A stretch of DNA of 39,510 nt from Thermomonas sp. Its GTDB lineage: Bacteria > Pseudomonadota > Gammaproteobacteria > Xanthomonadales > Xanthomonadaceae. Below the pieces are notes generated by a model, which was not told the origin of the DNA, did not search any database, and saw nothing but the letters and a program-made list of their open reading frames with translations. Shown piece after piece: positions 1 through 8,027 of this stretch (position 1 is its first letter; each line of letters begins with the position of its first letter). The DNA is taken from positions 1 to 39,510 of the forward strand of contig NZ_JAHRWW010000040.1 in the NCBI RefSeq assembly GCF_019104945.1. Reading direction: 5' to 3'. Both the position numbers and the translations under genes were made by a program.

Positions 1-37
1 AACGCAGAGAAAAACGACGAGCAAAGCGGTGCGACAT
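1..37 (-). CDS. N-terminal start of an unidentified gene, cut by the window edge
   Basis: An ATG reads off the left edge (MSHRFARRFSLR...). It is preceded at good spacing by AAGGGG, a strong ribosome-binding site. The Arg-rich start could begin a signal peptide. The gene follows the broken heme receptor in the same direction by about 30 nt, so it probably belongs to the same Fur-controlled operon and may be a heme-handling protein. Only 12 codons are visible, so no function can be assigned. Confidence 0.45.
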   Translation of the reverse strand, partial: MSHRFARRFSLR

Positions 38-66
38 AAAAACCCCTTGATTCAAATAAGTAAGCA

Positions 67-2209
67 TTACCACGACCACGCAAGCGATGCCGACAGCGTG
101 CGCCCTGCGCCGGTATAGCGATCTAACGTAGCGCTATTAGAGCTCACCAGCGGGATATCGCCCGCCATCCAATAGGTGCGGTCGGTCAGGTTACGCACGC
201 CAAGCCCAAGCTCTAAGCGCGGAATGGGCGTCCAGTGCGCATAAAAATCGACCACGCCGTAGCCCGGCGATTGATAGTACTGCGTCCCCGGCACCGCTTC
301 CGGTACGCGGCTGCGATGCCCGGAGAAGCGGCTGGTTGGCGGTTTGATCCTCGCCTCAACTCAGCGCAGCCGCACCGCGCAGCGACCAGCCCTTACCCAG
401 CTCCACACCTGCTTTTAGCTCGGCGCCATAGATGCGCGCTTTAGCGATGTTTTGCGATTGATACGCCATCAGCCCTTCTGAAGTCATGCCAACAAACATG
501 AACGATTCGATGAAATCGTGATAGCGATTGTCGTAACCACTGAGGCTGGCGTAGACGCGCTGCCCGGTGTAGCGCAGGCCCATCTCACTGCCGAAGCTGG
601 TTTCCGGCTTCAAATTCGGATTGGCAACGGCGGTATAGCCCATCTGCACATTGGTGAAGCCGATATTGACGTCGGCATAGGGCGGCGAGCGGAAGCCGCG
701 CGCAAAGCTGGCAAACACCGACCAATCGGGCTGGAAGTGCCACACGGCGCCGAGTTTGGGCGACACACTGGTTTTGCGCAGCCCCATCACAGCCACACCC
801 GGATTGCCTGCCTCAAAAATGGGGTCAAGCTTCGGCGAAAGCTCATAATGATCCACGCGAATGGCAGGCACGATACGCAGCTTGCCGTCGTTGATACCGA
901 TTTCATCTTGCACATACAACGCGGAATTACGCGTGGTGCTTAAGGGGAAATCGCGCACCGGGTAGGTATCCGGCGGCATCACCGGCGTGCCGACTCCGGT
1001 CAGCGGAAAACTGCGCAAACCGTCGCGACGCTGTTCGGTTTTGGTCTGCGCAAAATCCACGCCGTAGGCGAAGTCGTGGGTCACGCTGCCAATTTGCAGC
1101 GATTTTTGCGCATTGAGCTGCAGGCCAAGAACGGTTTGATCAAAATGGAACCAGCGCTCGCGTACATCTTTCAGCGTGGGCGCACGCAGATCACGCGCTT
1201 CGTAGGTGTACTGCATGGTGCGGCTGTTTTGACGGTACATCTGCCAATCGATGGTGTCGGCCCAGGCACTGTCCAGCACCCAGTCTTGCCCCAGCGAAAC
1301 CCGCGTACGCGCCTGCGTATCGTGCGCCGTCACCCGTGTATTAGTCTCGCCAGTCATGGCGTTCAAACCCAATGAGGTGAGCATCTCGGTATCGGTGCTG
1401 TCCTCGTTATGCTCCAGCGTCAGTCGCCAGCGCTGCTGCGCATTCGGTGTAAACACCAACTTACCGAGCAGGCTACGGCCATCGCGGTCTTGCGGATTAG
1501 GCAGGGTGCGTTTGCTGCCAGTTCCGCCGACCTCACCTTGATTCTTGGTCTCATACCCTTCGCGGAATCAGGCCGCCAGCATACCCGACCAGCGCTCACC
1601 CGCCTGCGCCACCGTTGCTCCGGCAAAGCGGCCATCCCACGCACCATCGAAGCCTAGTTTGACACCCACATGGCTGCGCTTGTCGCCGCTTAAATAGTCT
1701 TCCGGATCCCGCGTAACAAAGGCCACCGTCCCGCCCAAAGCATCGGAGCCATATAGCGAACTGGTGGGGCCTCGCACCACTTCCACCCGCTTAACGGTTT
1801 CAAGATCCACAAAATTTCGGTTGGCATTTGAGAAGCTGCCAATCGAAAACGCATCGGGCACCACGATGCCATCGGTTTGAATACGCACGCGGTTGCCGCC
1901 GAGGCCACGCACGCGGATATCGCCAATGCCAAAACGGCCAAAGCCACTGGTGACGGTAATCCCCGGCTCGTAGCGAAACAGCTCTTTCAGATCATGCACT
2001 TGCCGCGCATCCATCTGCGCGCGGTCGATATCGTCCACAGTATTGGGCACATCAGCCAAGGCGCACTTGGTGCGCGTGGCGATCACCACGACACGATCCA
2101 TGGCTTTTACTTGGTTGTCTGCGGCAGCGCTTCTGGCGGGGCCGTCTTCGGCGTGTGCAGGGACTGCCAGCGCAGCGAGCAAGGCCAAACTTAAAACACA
2201 AAGACGCAT
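67..2209 (-). pseudogene. TonB-dependent heme/hemoglobin receptor, disrupted
   Basis: This is an outer-membrane heme or hemoprotein receptor that would be powered by TonB/ExbBD. The likely start is the ATG at 2209, with AGGA just upstream; an ATG at 2227 is in frame. The N-terminal piece (to 1568) has a signal peptide ending AHA, a TonB-box-like VVVIATRT stretch and a complete plug domain (VRGLGG, VEVVRGPTSSLYGSDALGG). The barrel keeps FRSP and NPNL, as in the FRAP/NPNL box of heme receptors, and the C-terminal piece keeps NLTDRTYW and ends in W-S-W. Three lesions break it. There is an in-frame TGA at 1568-1570, after which the same frame continues with typical sequence (GYETKNQG, LPNPQD). 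A second in-frame TGA lies at 356-358. Then a frameshift, apparently with a small deletion, lies at about 305-331: the part from QPL to QSPGYGVVD is much shorter than usual and changes frame. Pseudogene status is firm if the bases are correct. Confidence 0.88.
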
Positions 2210-2263
2210 TGAATTGTTCCTATCCATTTTTAAGCGCGTGTGGGCGAATGCAGATTCGCCGCC

Positions 2264-2458
2264 TTATTTCGTCAAAATCAGCTTGCCGTTGCGCGTATGC
2301 CGCAGCCGATAAACCTCACTGCCGTGTTGAATCAGCACCTCGTTTTCGCCCTGCAAAAGCTTGTGGCTATCAAGGACAACGCGCGGCTCCATGCGCATAG
2401 GCGTTGTAAGCCCCTGCGCTTCCGAGCTATTCGATAGTGGCGTGGCGGAGTCAGACAT
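2264..2458 (-). CDS. hemP: Hemin uptake protein HemP
   Basis: A 64-residue protein of the HemP family, small proteins encoded at the head of bacterial heme-uptake operons. In some bacteria HemP activates expression of the heme receptor; that role is family knowledge and is not shown here. The C-terminal half carries the family pattern LL.G...V.I.HG..Y.LR.TRNGKLILTK. The ATG at 2458 is chosen because the upstream in-frame ATG at 2503 would place the start inside the Fur box and promoter. The broken heme receptor follows after about 55 nt, so the two should be cotranscribed. A Fur box overlaps the -10 of the promoter. Confidence 0.9.
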   Translation of the reverse strand: MSDSATPLSNSSEAQGLTTPMRMEPRVVLDSHKLLQGENEVLIQHGSEVYRLRHTRNGKLILTK

Positions 2459-2482
2459 AAGTGTGACGGCAGTGTGAAGAAT

Positions 2483-2501
2483 GATAATGGTAATGATTCT
2501 C
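2483..2501. promoter_or_regulatory. Fur box between hemP and the Mn exporter gene
   Basis: GATAATGGTAATGATTCTC matches 16 of 19 positions of the classical Fur consensus. It covers the proposed hemP -10 element (TACCAT on the minus strand, 2492-2487) and ends just upstream of the -35 region of the opposite promoter. Iron-loaded Fur bound here should block hemP and the receptor. It might also touch the divergent Mn exporter promoter. Confidence 0.85.
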
Positions 2502-2514
2502 ATTTTTCAGTCAA
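2487..2514 (-). promoter_or_regulatory. hemP promoter
   Basis: On the minus strand TTGACT (2514-2509) and TACCAT (2492-2487) are separated by 16 nt and lie about 30 nt upstream of the hemP ATG. The Fur box overlaps the -10, as expected for an iron-repressed promoter. Confidence 0.6.
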
Positions 2515-2535
2515 GCGTTTTATATCTTTTATAAT
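2505..2535 (+). promoter_or_regulatory. Promoter of the Mn riboswitch/exporter transcript
   Basis: A perfect TATAAT lies at 2530-2535, with a poor -35 (TTTCAG or TTCAGT, about 2505-2511). The -35 region overlaps that of the divergent hemP promoter. Transcription would start near 2542, at the 5' edge of the riboswitch. Confidence 0.6.
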
Positions 2536-2541
2536 TTCGCT

Positions 2542-2737
2542 CCTTCCTCCGGGGAGTAGCCTGCTGCGGCATAAGCTGCAGTTTGCACGTCAACATTCTT
2601 GGCCCGCAGGCCATGGCGTGCAGCACCTCATCAAGAGCTGTGTGGGTGAGACCGAAGGCAGACACCGCGCACCCAGCCGGGCGACGTGGCGTTTGCTTTC
2701 GTGTTTTTTGACTCAATGCCCGGCCCGGAGTTCTTCG
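2542..2737 (+). promoter_or_regulatory. yybP-ykoY (Mn2+) riboswitch and expression platform
   Basis: The leader carries the conserved aptamer pieces: GGGGAGUAGC (2551-2560), an internal stretch with GUCAACAUUCUUGGCCC, and GUGAGACCGAAGG (about 2646-2658). These form the two Mn-binding loops of the yybP-ykoY class. Aptamer edges are approximate (about 2542-2660). The 5' strand CTCCGGG (2547-2553) is perfectly complementary to CCCGGAG (2724-2730), which contains the GGAG ribosome-binding site of the next gene. A second hairpin, GCCGGGC (2676-2682) with GCCCGGC (2718-2724), abuts that site. Inference: without Mn the ribosome-binding site is masked; with Mn the 5' strand is held in the aptamer and translation is allowed, as in Mn-induced exporters. 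The downstream TMEM165/MneA gene is the typical partner of this riboswitch. Confidence 0.87.
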
Positions 2738-3298
2738 ATGTTGGATGCTTTACTTGTTTCTGCTGGCACCGTGGCATTGGCAGAAATTGGTGATAAAACG
2801 CAGCTGTTGGCGCTCCTGCTTGCCGCACGCTTTCGCCATCACTGGCCCATTGTGTTTGGCATCTTGGTGGCCACGCTGCTCAATCACGCACTTGCCGGAT
2901 GGGTGGGCACACTCGCGGCGAGTTGGCTCACACCCAATGTGCTGCGCTGGATCATCGTGGTGAGTTTCATCGGTATTGCGCTGTGGACGCTCATTCCAGA
3001 CAAGCTAGATGACGACGCCAAGCTGCCCGCGCACGGCGCGTTCATCGCCACGGTGATCGCCTTCTTTATTGCCGAGATGGGCGATAAAACGCAGGTCGCC
3101 ACGGTGCTATTGGCTGCGCGCTATCAGCCGCTGTGGGAAGTGGTGGCCGGCACCACGGTGGGCATGCTGATTGCCAATGTCCCGGTGGTGCTTTTAGGCA
3201 GCCGTTTTGCGGCCAAACTCCCGCTAAAGGCCGCCCGCTTTGCAGCCGCAGGCCTATTCCTAATTTTAGGGCTTTGGGCGCTGTTCGCTGGCGTTTGA
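2738..3298 (+). CDS. mneA: TMEM165/GDT1 (UPF0016) family manganese exporter, MneA-type
   Basis: A 186-residue inner-membrane protein with about six transmembrane helices. It contains the two diagnostic repeats of the family, AEIGDKTQ near residue 15 and AEMGDKTQ near residue 115; their acidic residues form the cation site. Family members export Mn2+ (bacterial MneA) or transport Mn/Ca (eukaryotic TMEM165/Gdt1). The start at 2738 has GGAG 7 nt upstream and removes a long non-coding extension that overlaps the riboswitch. Regulation by Mn through the leader riboswitch fits an efflux role. The Fur box nearby raises possible iron cross-control. The symbol mneA is by family, not proven orthology. 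Confidence 0.88.
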   Translation: MLDALLVSAGTVALAEIGDKTQLLALLLAARFRHHWPIVFGILVATLLNHALAGWVGTLAASWLTPNVLRWIIVVSFIGIALWTLIPDKLDDDAKLPAHGAFIATVIAFFIAEMGDKTQVATVLLAARYQPLWEVVAGTTVGMLIANVPVVLLGSRFAAKLPLKAARFAAAGLFLILGLWALFAGV

Positions 3299-3318
3299 GT
3301 CCTGCCCCCTAGCCGATT

Positions 3319-4482
3319 ATGCTGGGCCCACAAGGGGGCCACTTGAATCCAATCGGACCAAACCTACGCGAGCTGTGGGAGCGTCTCACCGCACCGCCAG
3401 ACACACTGATGCTGGAGCTGGGTGCTGGCGGTGAGCTGCTGGTTGCCAAACTGCGTGCGGCGCTGGCACTGGCGCTTTTGGTGCTGCCACTCATCAATAT
3501 CGTGACTGGCGAATACACCCCCACCGAAGGCGTGGCGGGTGTCTTTGGCGTTATTTTGACGGTGTTCGCATCGCAGATTCTGCTTGCCCTCGCCCGCCAC
3601 CAGCGGCGTTACCGTTGGCTTCCGTGGCTCACCACCGGCTACGACGTAAGCATGACCACGCTTGTGCTGATTTTGCTCGCGATCAGCTCGCCACCGACCG
3701 GCTTGAATAGCATGGTGGTATGGGCGTTCTATTTATTTGCCATCGCCATGACCGCGCTACGTAACGACGGCAGGCTCACGTTTTATGCGGGGCTGATGGC
3801 CATGCTGCAATATGCGCTCCTTGCGGTGGCCGTATTCGCCTTAGCCAGCACGCCCGAACATTTAGCCTCGCCCGATTACGGCACAGTACGCGTCTCCAAT
3901 GTCAGCCAGCGCCTGATGCTGATTGCCGTGATGACCGCCATCACGATGGTTGTGGTGTACCGCATGCAACGCTTGGTCGAGCTTTCCGGCACCGATGGCC
4001 TCACCGGGCTTCCCAACCGCACGCTCTTGACCCACCGTCTGCCCAGCCTACTGGAAGAATTACGCAACCACGGTGGCTCGCTTTCGGTCAGCTTGATCGA
4101 TCTTGATTATTTCCGCCGCATCAACGATGAGCTCGGCAACTACGCCGGCGACTGCGCCATTCGTCACGCGGTGGACGTATTACGCGCCAATCTGCAAAAA
4201 GATGACTGGCTGATTCGCTTGGGTGGTGAGGAATTTGTACTGCTCCTGCCGCACCCCACTGGGCGGGCTTGGGAACAACTAGAAACGCTGCGTCGCAATC
4301 TTGCCGCACATCCTTTCGTCTTTGAGCCGGGAGACACCCCTATCCGGCTCACCTTTAGTGCTGGCATCGCCAGCTGGCCGCAAGACGGGAACGACCTCTC
4401 GCAGTTGCTCCGCCGCGCCGACTTGCGTCTGCGCCAGGCCAAACTGGAAGGCCGCAACCGCGTGGTGGTGCGGGAAACGTAA
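3319..4482 (+). CDS. Membrane-bound GGDEF protein, probable diguanylate cyclase
   Basis: Up to 387 residues. The N-terminal half (about 40-205) is a set of roughly six hydrophobic helices without a recognisable ligand domain. The C-terminal half is a complete GGDEF domain, with DGLTGLPNR at its start, the metal-binding DLDYFRRIND and the active-site motif GGEEF at residues 302-306. It should make c-di-GMP from two GTP at the inner membrane. The RxxD inhibitory site expected five residues before GGEEF reads QKDD, so allosteric product inhibition is probably lacking. The ATG at 3319 has no ribosome-binding site, whereas the TTG at 3343 is preceded by AAGGGGG, so the real start may be 3343. It stands alone and its signal is unknown. 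Confidence 0.88.
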   Translation: MLGPQGGHLNPIGPNLRELWERLTAPPDTLMLELGAGGELLVAKLRAALALALLVLPLINIVTGEYTPTEGVAGVFGVILTVFASQILLALARHQRRYRWLPWLTTGYDVSMTTLVLILLAISSPPTGLNSMVVWAFYLFAIAMTALRNDGRLTFYAGLMAMLQYALLAVAVFALASTPEHLASPDYGTVRVSNVSQRLMLIAVMTAITMVVVYRMQRLVELSGTDGLTGLPNRTLLTHRLPSLLEELRNHGGSLSVSLIDLDYFRRINDELGNYAGDCAIRHAVDVLRANLQKDDWLIRLGGEEFVLLLPHPTGRAWEQLETLRRNLAAHPFVFEPGDTPIRLTFSAGIASWPQDGNDLSQLLRRADLRLRQAKLEGRNRVVVRET

Positions 4483-4572
4483 ATAAAGCCGCGCCCAACG
4501 CTTGCCGCCACCCGCCACCATGACTAACCTTCACTAATAAGTGGCCGTTGCCACCGCGTCTTGGAGTATTGA

Positions 4573-5853
4573 GTGAATTTGAAGCTACGCCTAACCCTGA
4601 TGAATTTCCTCCAGTTTTTTATTTGGGGGGCTTGGCTGATCACTATCGGCGCGTATTGGTTCCAGAACAAACAATGGTCGGGGACGAGTTTTGGCGCCAT
4701 TTTCTCCACGATGGGCATTTCTGCGCTCTTTATGCCCGCGCTCATGGGCGTGGTGGCCGATAAATGGATCAATGCCGAAAAGCTGTACGGCATGCTGCAT
4801 ATCGCTGGCGCGGGCATGCTGTTTTACGTGCCGCAGGTGAACGACCCGCACACCATGTTCTGGGTGATGCTGGTAACGATGATCTTCTATATGCCCACGA
4901 TCTCACTGGCGATCGCGGTGGCCTATAACGCGCTCAAGCGCGACGGGCTCGATGTGGTGCGCGACTACCCACCCATTCGCGTCTGGGGCACGGTGGGTTT
5001 TATCGCCGCGCTATGGACCACCAGTCTATCCGGGCTTGAAACCTCGTCCGGGCAGTTTTATATCGCCTCGGCCGCCTCATTAACGCTGGGCCTGTATGCG
5101 TTCACCCTGCCGCCCTGCCCCCCTACGCTTGGCACGCAAACGCAAAACCGCTCGATGATCGACGTGCTGGGACTGTCTTCCTTCCGCCTATTTCGCGACC
5201 GCAATATGGCGGTGTTCTTCATCTTTGCGATGCTGCTGGGTGCGGCGCTGCAGCTCACCAATGCCTATGGCGACACCTTCTTGCACGACTTCGCCAATGT
5301 GGACGCCTACAAAGACACCTTGGCGGTGAAATACCCGGCCATCATCATGTCGCTGTCGCAGGTCAGCGAAACGCTGTTCATCCTCACCATCCCGTTCTTC
5401 CTCAAGCGCTTTGGCATCAAAACGGTGATGACCATCAGCATGCTGGCGTGGTTCCTGCGCTTTGGCCTATTTGCCTACGGCAACCCCGGGCCGGGGCTAT
5501 GGATGATTGTGCTGTCGTGCATCGTGTACGGCATGGCCTTTGATTTCTTCAACATCTCCGGCAGCCTGTTTGTTGAACAACAAGCCGACCCGAAAATCCG
5601 CGCGTCGGCGCAGGGCCTGTACATGCTGATGACCAACGGCATCGGCGCGGTGCTGGGCAGCCTCGTGGCTGGCTTTGTGATCGACCACTTCTTCACCGAT
5701 GCGGCAGGCGTCAAAAATTGGCAGGGCATTTGGATCTGCTTCGCCCTGTACGCCCTCGCGATGGCGGCCGCCTTTATTCCGCTGTTCAAGCACCGCCACA
5801 CCCCGCACAAAGCGGTGCCTGCGCACGGCATGGCCGACGTGGAAAACCCGTAA
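4573..5853 (+). CDS. nupG: Nucleoside:H+ symporter, NupG/XapB family (MFS)
   Basis: A 426-residue, 12-helix major facilitator of the NHS family, recognisably close to E. coli NupG throughout. Shared stretches include the MNLKL start, FMPAL.G.VADKW, the RDYPPIRVWGT segment, SQVSETLFILTIPFFL and the AFDFFNISGSLFVEQQ/RASAQG region. It imports nucleosides with protons across the inner membrane. It starts at GTG 4573 with GGAG 6 nt upstream. Its TAA overlaps the ATG of the following kinase by one base, so the two are translationally coupled. Exact substrate range cannot be read from sequence. Confidence 0.9.
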   Translation: MNLKLRLTLMNFLQFFIWGAWLITIGAYWFQNKQWSGTSFGAIFSTMGISALFMPALMGVVADKWINAEKLYGMLHIAGAGMLFYVPQVNDPHTMFWVMLVTMIFYMPTISLAIAVAYNALKRDGLDVVRDYPPIRVWGTVGFIAALWTTSLSGLETSSGQFYIASAASLTLGLYAFTLPPCPPTLGTQTQNRSMIDVLGLSSFRLFRDRNMAVFFIFAMLLGAALQLTNAYGDTFLHDFANVDAYKDTLAVKYPAIIMSLSQVSETLFILTIPFFLKRFGIKTVMTISMLAWFLRFGLFAYGNPGPGLWMIVLSCIVYGMAFDFFNISGSLFVEQQADPKIRASAQGLYMLMTNGIGAVLGSLVAGFVIDHFFTDAAGVKNWQGIWICFALYALAMAAAFIPLFKHRHTPHKAVPAHGMADVENP

Positions 5854-6800
5854 TGGCTACCGTATTCATTACCGGCTCTTTCAATGTCGATCACGTTTGG
5901 CGCGTGCCGACCCTTCCGCAGGCAGGTGCAACGCTGAGTGGCCACTACAGCACCGGCCCCGGTGGGAAGGGCTTTAATCAGGCGATTGCCGCACGCCGCA
6001 GCGGCGCACAAACGCACTTTGTCTGCGCGCTGGGTGCTGATCTTGGCGCGCAGCTTGCGCGCGATCTTTGCCAATCAGACGGACTATTTCTGAGCGCCGC
6101 AGAAAGCACTGCACCCACCGGCACGGCGGGCATTTATGTGGATGCCAATGGGCTTAACTGTATCGTGATCGGTGCGGGTGCCAATGCGGATCTGCAGCCG
6201 TCGTTTGTTGCGCATGCGTTACAGGGGCTACGCGCCAATGATGTTGTGCTGGCGCAGCTGGAATCCCCATTGGAGAGCATCGCATATGCACTTACACTTG
6301 GCCGCCAGTGCGGCGCTACGACGCTACTGAACCCAGCCCCTGCCAACGTCACCATCGACCGCGCCATGCTAGACCGCGCGGATATTTTGACGCCCAACGA
6401 AACCGAGTTTTCTGCGCTACTCAGCCGCCATGTGGGCGAGCGCGTTGAAGCCGACGACGTTGCCAGTATCGACCAGCCGTGCTTGCACGCGCTCTGCCGC
6501 GACCTTCTGCCCGAGGGCAGTGTCGTTGTAACGCTGGGCTCAAGCGGCTGCTTCGTTTCCCATACAGAAACCCAGCTGCACGGCGACGCTCAGGCGTTCT
6601 ATCGCGTCCCCGCTGAAGCCGCGAACGTGGTGGATACTACCGGCGCGGGCGATGCTTTTAACGGCGCACTCGCCTCATCGCTGGCGCAGCGCCCCACGCT
6701 TGCCTTTATCGAACACGTTCGCTTCGCCACCGGCTACGCGGCGCGCTCCACCGAAACCAAAGGTGCAGCGCTTGCCATGCCGGTGCTCGCAGTCGGTTAA
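5853..6800 (+). CDS. PfkB-family carbohydrate kinase, ribokinase-like
   Basis: A 315-residue cytosolic sugar kinase. It has the N-terminal PfkB signature (GGKGFNQAIAA, near residue 36) and the C-terminal one (DTTGAGDAFNGALA), whose Asp is the catalytic base and whose glycines form the anion hole. The FNVDHV start and NPAPAN segment are typical of ribokinases (RbsK). The start is the ATG overlapping the stop of the transporter gene. Coupling to a nucleoside importer suggests that it phosphorylates ribose released from nucleosides, or a nucleoside itself. No nucleoside hydrolase or phosphorylase gene is adjacent. Ribokinase is the better guess over nucleoside kinase. Confidence 0.83.
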   Translation: MATVFITGSFNVDHVWRVPTLPQAGATLSGHYSTGPGGKGFNQAIAARRSGAQTHFVCALGADLGAQLARDLCQSDGLFLSAAESTAPTGTAGIYVDANGLNCIVIGAGANADLQPSFVAHALQGLRANDVVLAQLESPLESIAYALTLGRQCGATTLLNPAPANVTIDRAMLDRADILTPNETEFSALLSRHVGERVEADDVASIDQPCLHALCRDLLPEGSVVVTLGSSGCFVSHTETQLHGDAQAFYRVPAEAANVVDTTGAGDAFNGALASSLAQRPTLAFIEHVRFATGYAARSTETKGAALAMPVLAVG

Positions 6801-6806
6801 CGCAGC

Positions 6807-8027
6807 GTGCAGATTTATCTCGTCGGCGGCGCAGTTCGCGATCGCTTATTGGGGCTTGCCCCCGGCGACCGCGATCATGTCGTGGTGGGCGCAACCGCAC
6901 AAGACTTATTAGATGCGGGCTTTAAGCAAGTGGGGCGCGACTTCCCCGTCTTTTTGCACCCAGACACCGGCGAGGAATATGCGCTGGCCCGCACCGAGCG
7001 TAAATCGGGAAAAGGCTATACCGGCTTTGTGGTGCACGCCGAACCAACAGTGACATTGGAAGAAGATTTGCGCCGCCGTGATTTCACCATCAATGCCATT
7101 GCCCAAGCAGCCGATGGCCAGCTAGTGGACCCCTTCCACGGCGCTGCCGACCTCAATGCGCGCGTCCTTCGCCATGTGAGCGATGCTTTTACCGAAGACC
7201 CCTTGCGCGTACTACGTGCGGCGCGCTTTATGGCGCGCTTTGCCGCGCTCGGCTTTCGCATTGCACCGGAAACATTAGAACTCATGCGGACGATGGCCAG
7301 CAGCGGCGAGCTCAGTGCGCTGGTGCCCGAACGCGTCTGGCAAGAACTCAGCAAAGCCTTGCGCAGCGCGGCTCCAAGTGCGTTCTTACGTACGCTACGC
7401 GACTGCAATGCGCTTGCCGTGGTTTTACCCGAGGTTGACGCCCTCTACGGCGTTCCGCAACGTGCGGATTATCATCCGGAAGTGGACACCGGCATCCATT
7501 GTGAACTCGTGTGCAATGCCGCAGCCCGGCTTGCTCCGGGCGATGACCTAGTCGGCTATGCGGCGCTCTGCCACGACCTAGGCAAAGCGCTTACACCCGC
7601 TGCTGAGTGGCCGCGCCACATCATGCACGAACAGCGCGGAGTAGCGCCCACACAAGCGCTGAGTGAACGGTTAAAAGTCCCCACTGAGCATCGCGAACTG
7701 GCGGTCATCTGTGCGCGCGAGCATTTGAACATTCATCGCATTGACGAGCTTAAAGCCGCCACCGTACACGACCTGATCGCCCGTTGCGACGGCTTCCGTA
7801 AACCTGCGCGCATCGCACAATTGGCGGCCGCTTGCACAGCCGATGCACGCGGCCGCCCCGGGTTTGAAGAAACACCATACCCGCAAGCAGACAGGCTGCA
7901 GCAGCTATTCTCTTCCGCATTGGCTGTACGCAGCGACACCATCGCCGCACAAGGCATTACCGGCCCCGCCTTCGGTGAGGCGCTGCGCAAGGCGCGCATT
8001 GCCGCCATTGCTGTAGCTAAATCGTAA
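6807..8027 (+). CDS. cca: Multifunctional CCA tRNA nucleotidyltransferase
   Basis: A 406-residue class II tRNA nucleotidyltransferase that builds or repairs the 3' CCA of tRNAs. The head domain has YLVGGAVRD, the catalytic GDRDHVV (D-x-D) and the [11 protein letters not shown] motif. The ARFMARF helix and the [12 protein letters not shown] neck follow. The C-terminal part has an HD domain (CHDLGKALT), as in the multifunctional gammaproteobacterial/betaproteobacterial enzyme with phosphatase/phosphodiesterase activity. Length matches E. coli Cca (412). It starts with GTG 6 nt after the kinase gene, so it is probably read in the same transcript. Its 3' end overlaps the convergent gene by 11 nt. 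Confidence 0.95.
   Translation: MQIYLVGGAVRDRLLGLAPGDRDHVVVGATAQDLLDAGFKQVGRDFPVFLHPDTGEEYALARTERKSGKGYTGFVVHAEPTVTLEEDLRRRDFTINAIAQAADGQLVDPFHGAADLNARVLRHVSDAFTEDPLRVLRAARFMARFAALGFRIAPETLELMRTMASSGELSALVPERVWQELSKALRSAAPSAFLRTLRDCNALAVVLPEVDALYGVPQRADYHPEVDTGIHCELVCNAAARLAPGDDLVGYAALCHDLGKALTPAAEWPRHIMHEQRGVAPTQALSERLKVPTEHRELAVICAREHLNIHRIDELKAATVHDLIARCDGFRKPARIAQLAAACTADARGRPGFEETPYPQADRLQQLFSSALAVRSDTIAAQGITGPAFGEALRKARIAAIAVAKS

Noticed and set aside
356-1570. In-frame TGA codons in the heme receptor as selenocysteine or recoding sites
   Set aside because: The family has no selenoproteins, no supporting hairpin was evident just after the codons, and a frameshift also breaks the gene; decay is simpler.
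4483-4572. Short inverted repeat CACT-AATA-AGTG before nupG as an operator or terminator
   Set aside because: Four-bp arms are too short to support a call, and there is no T run.
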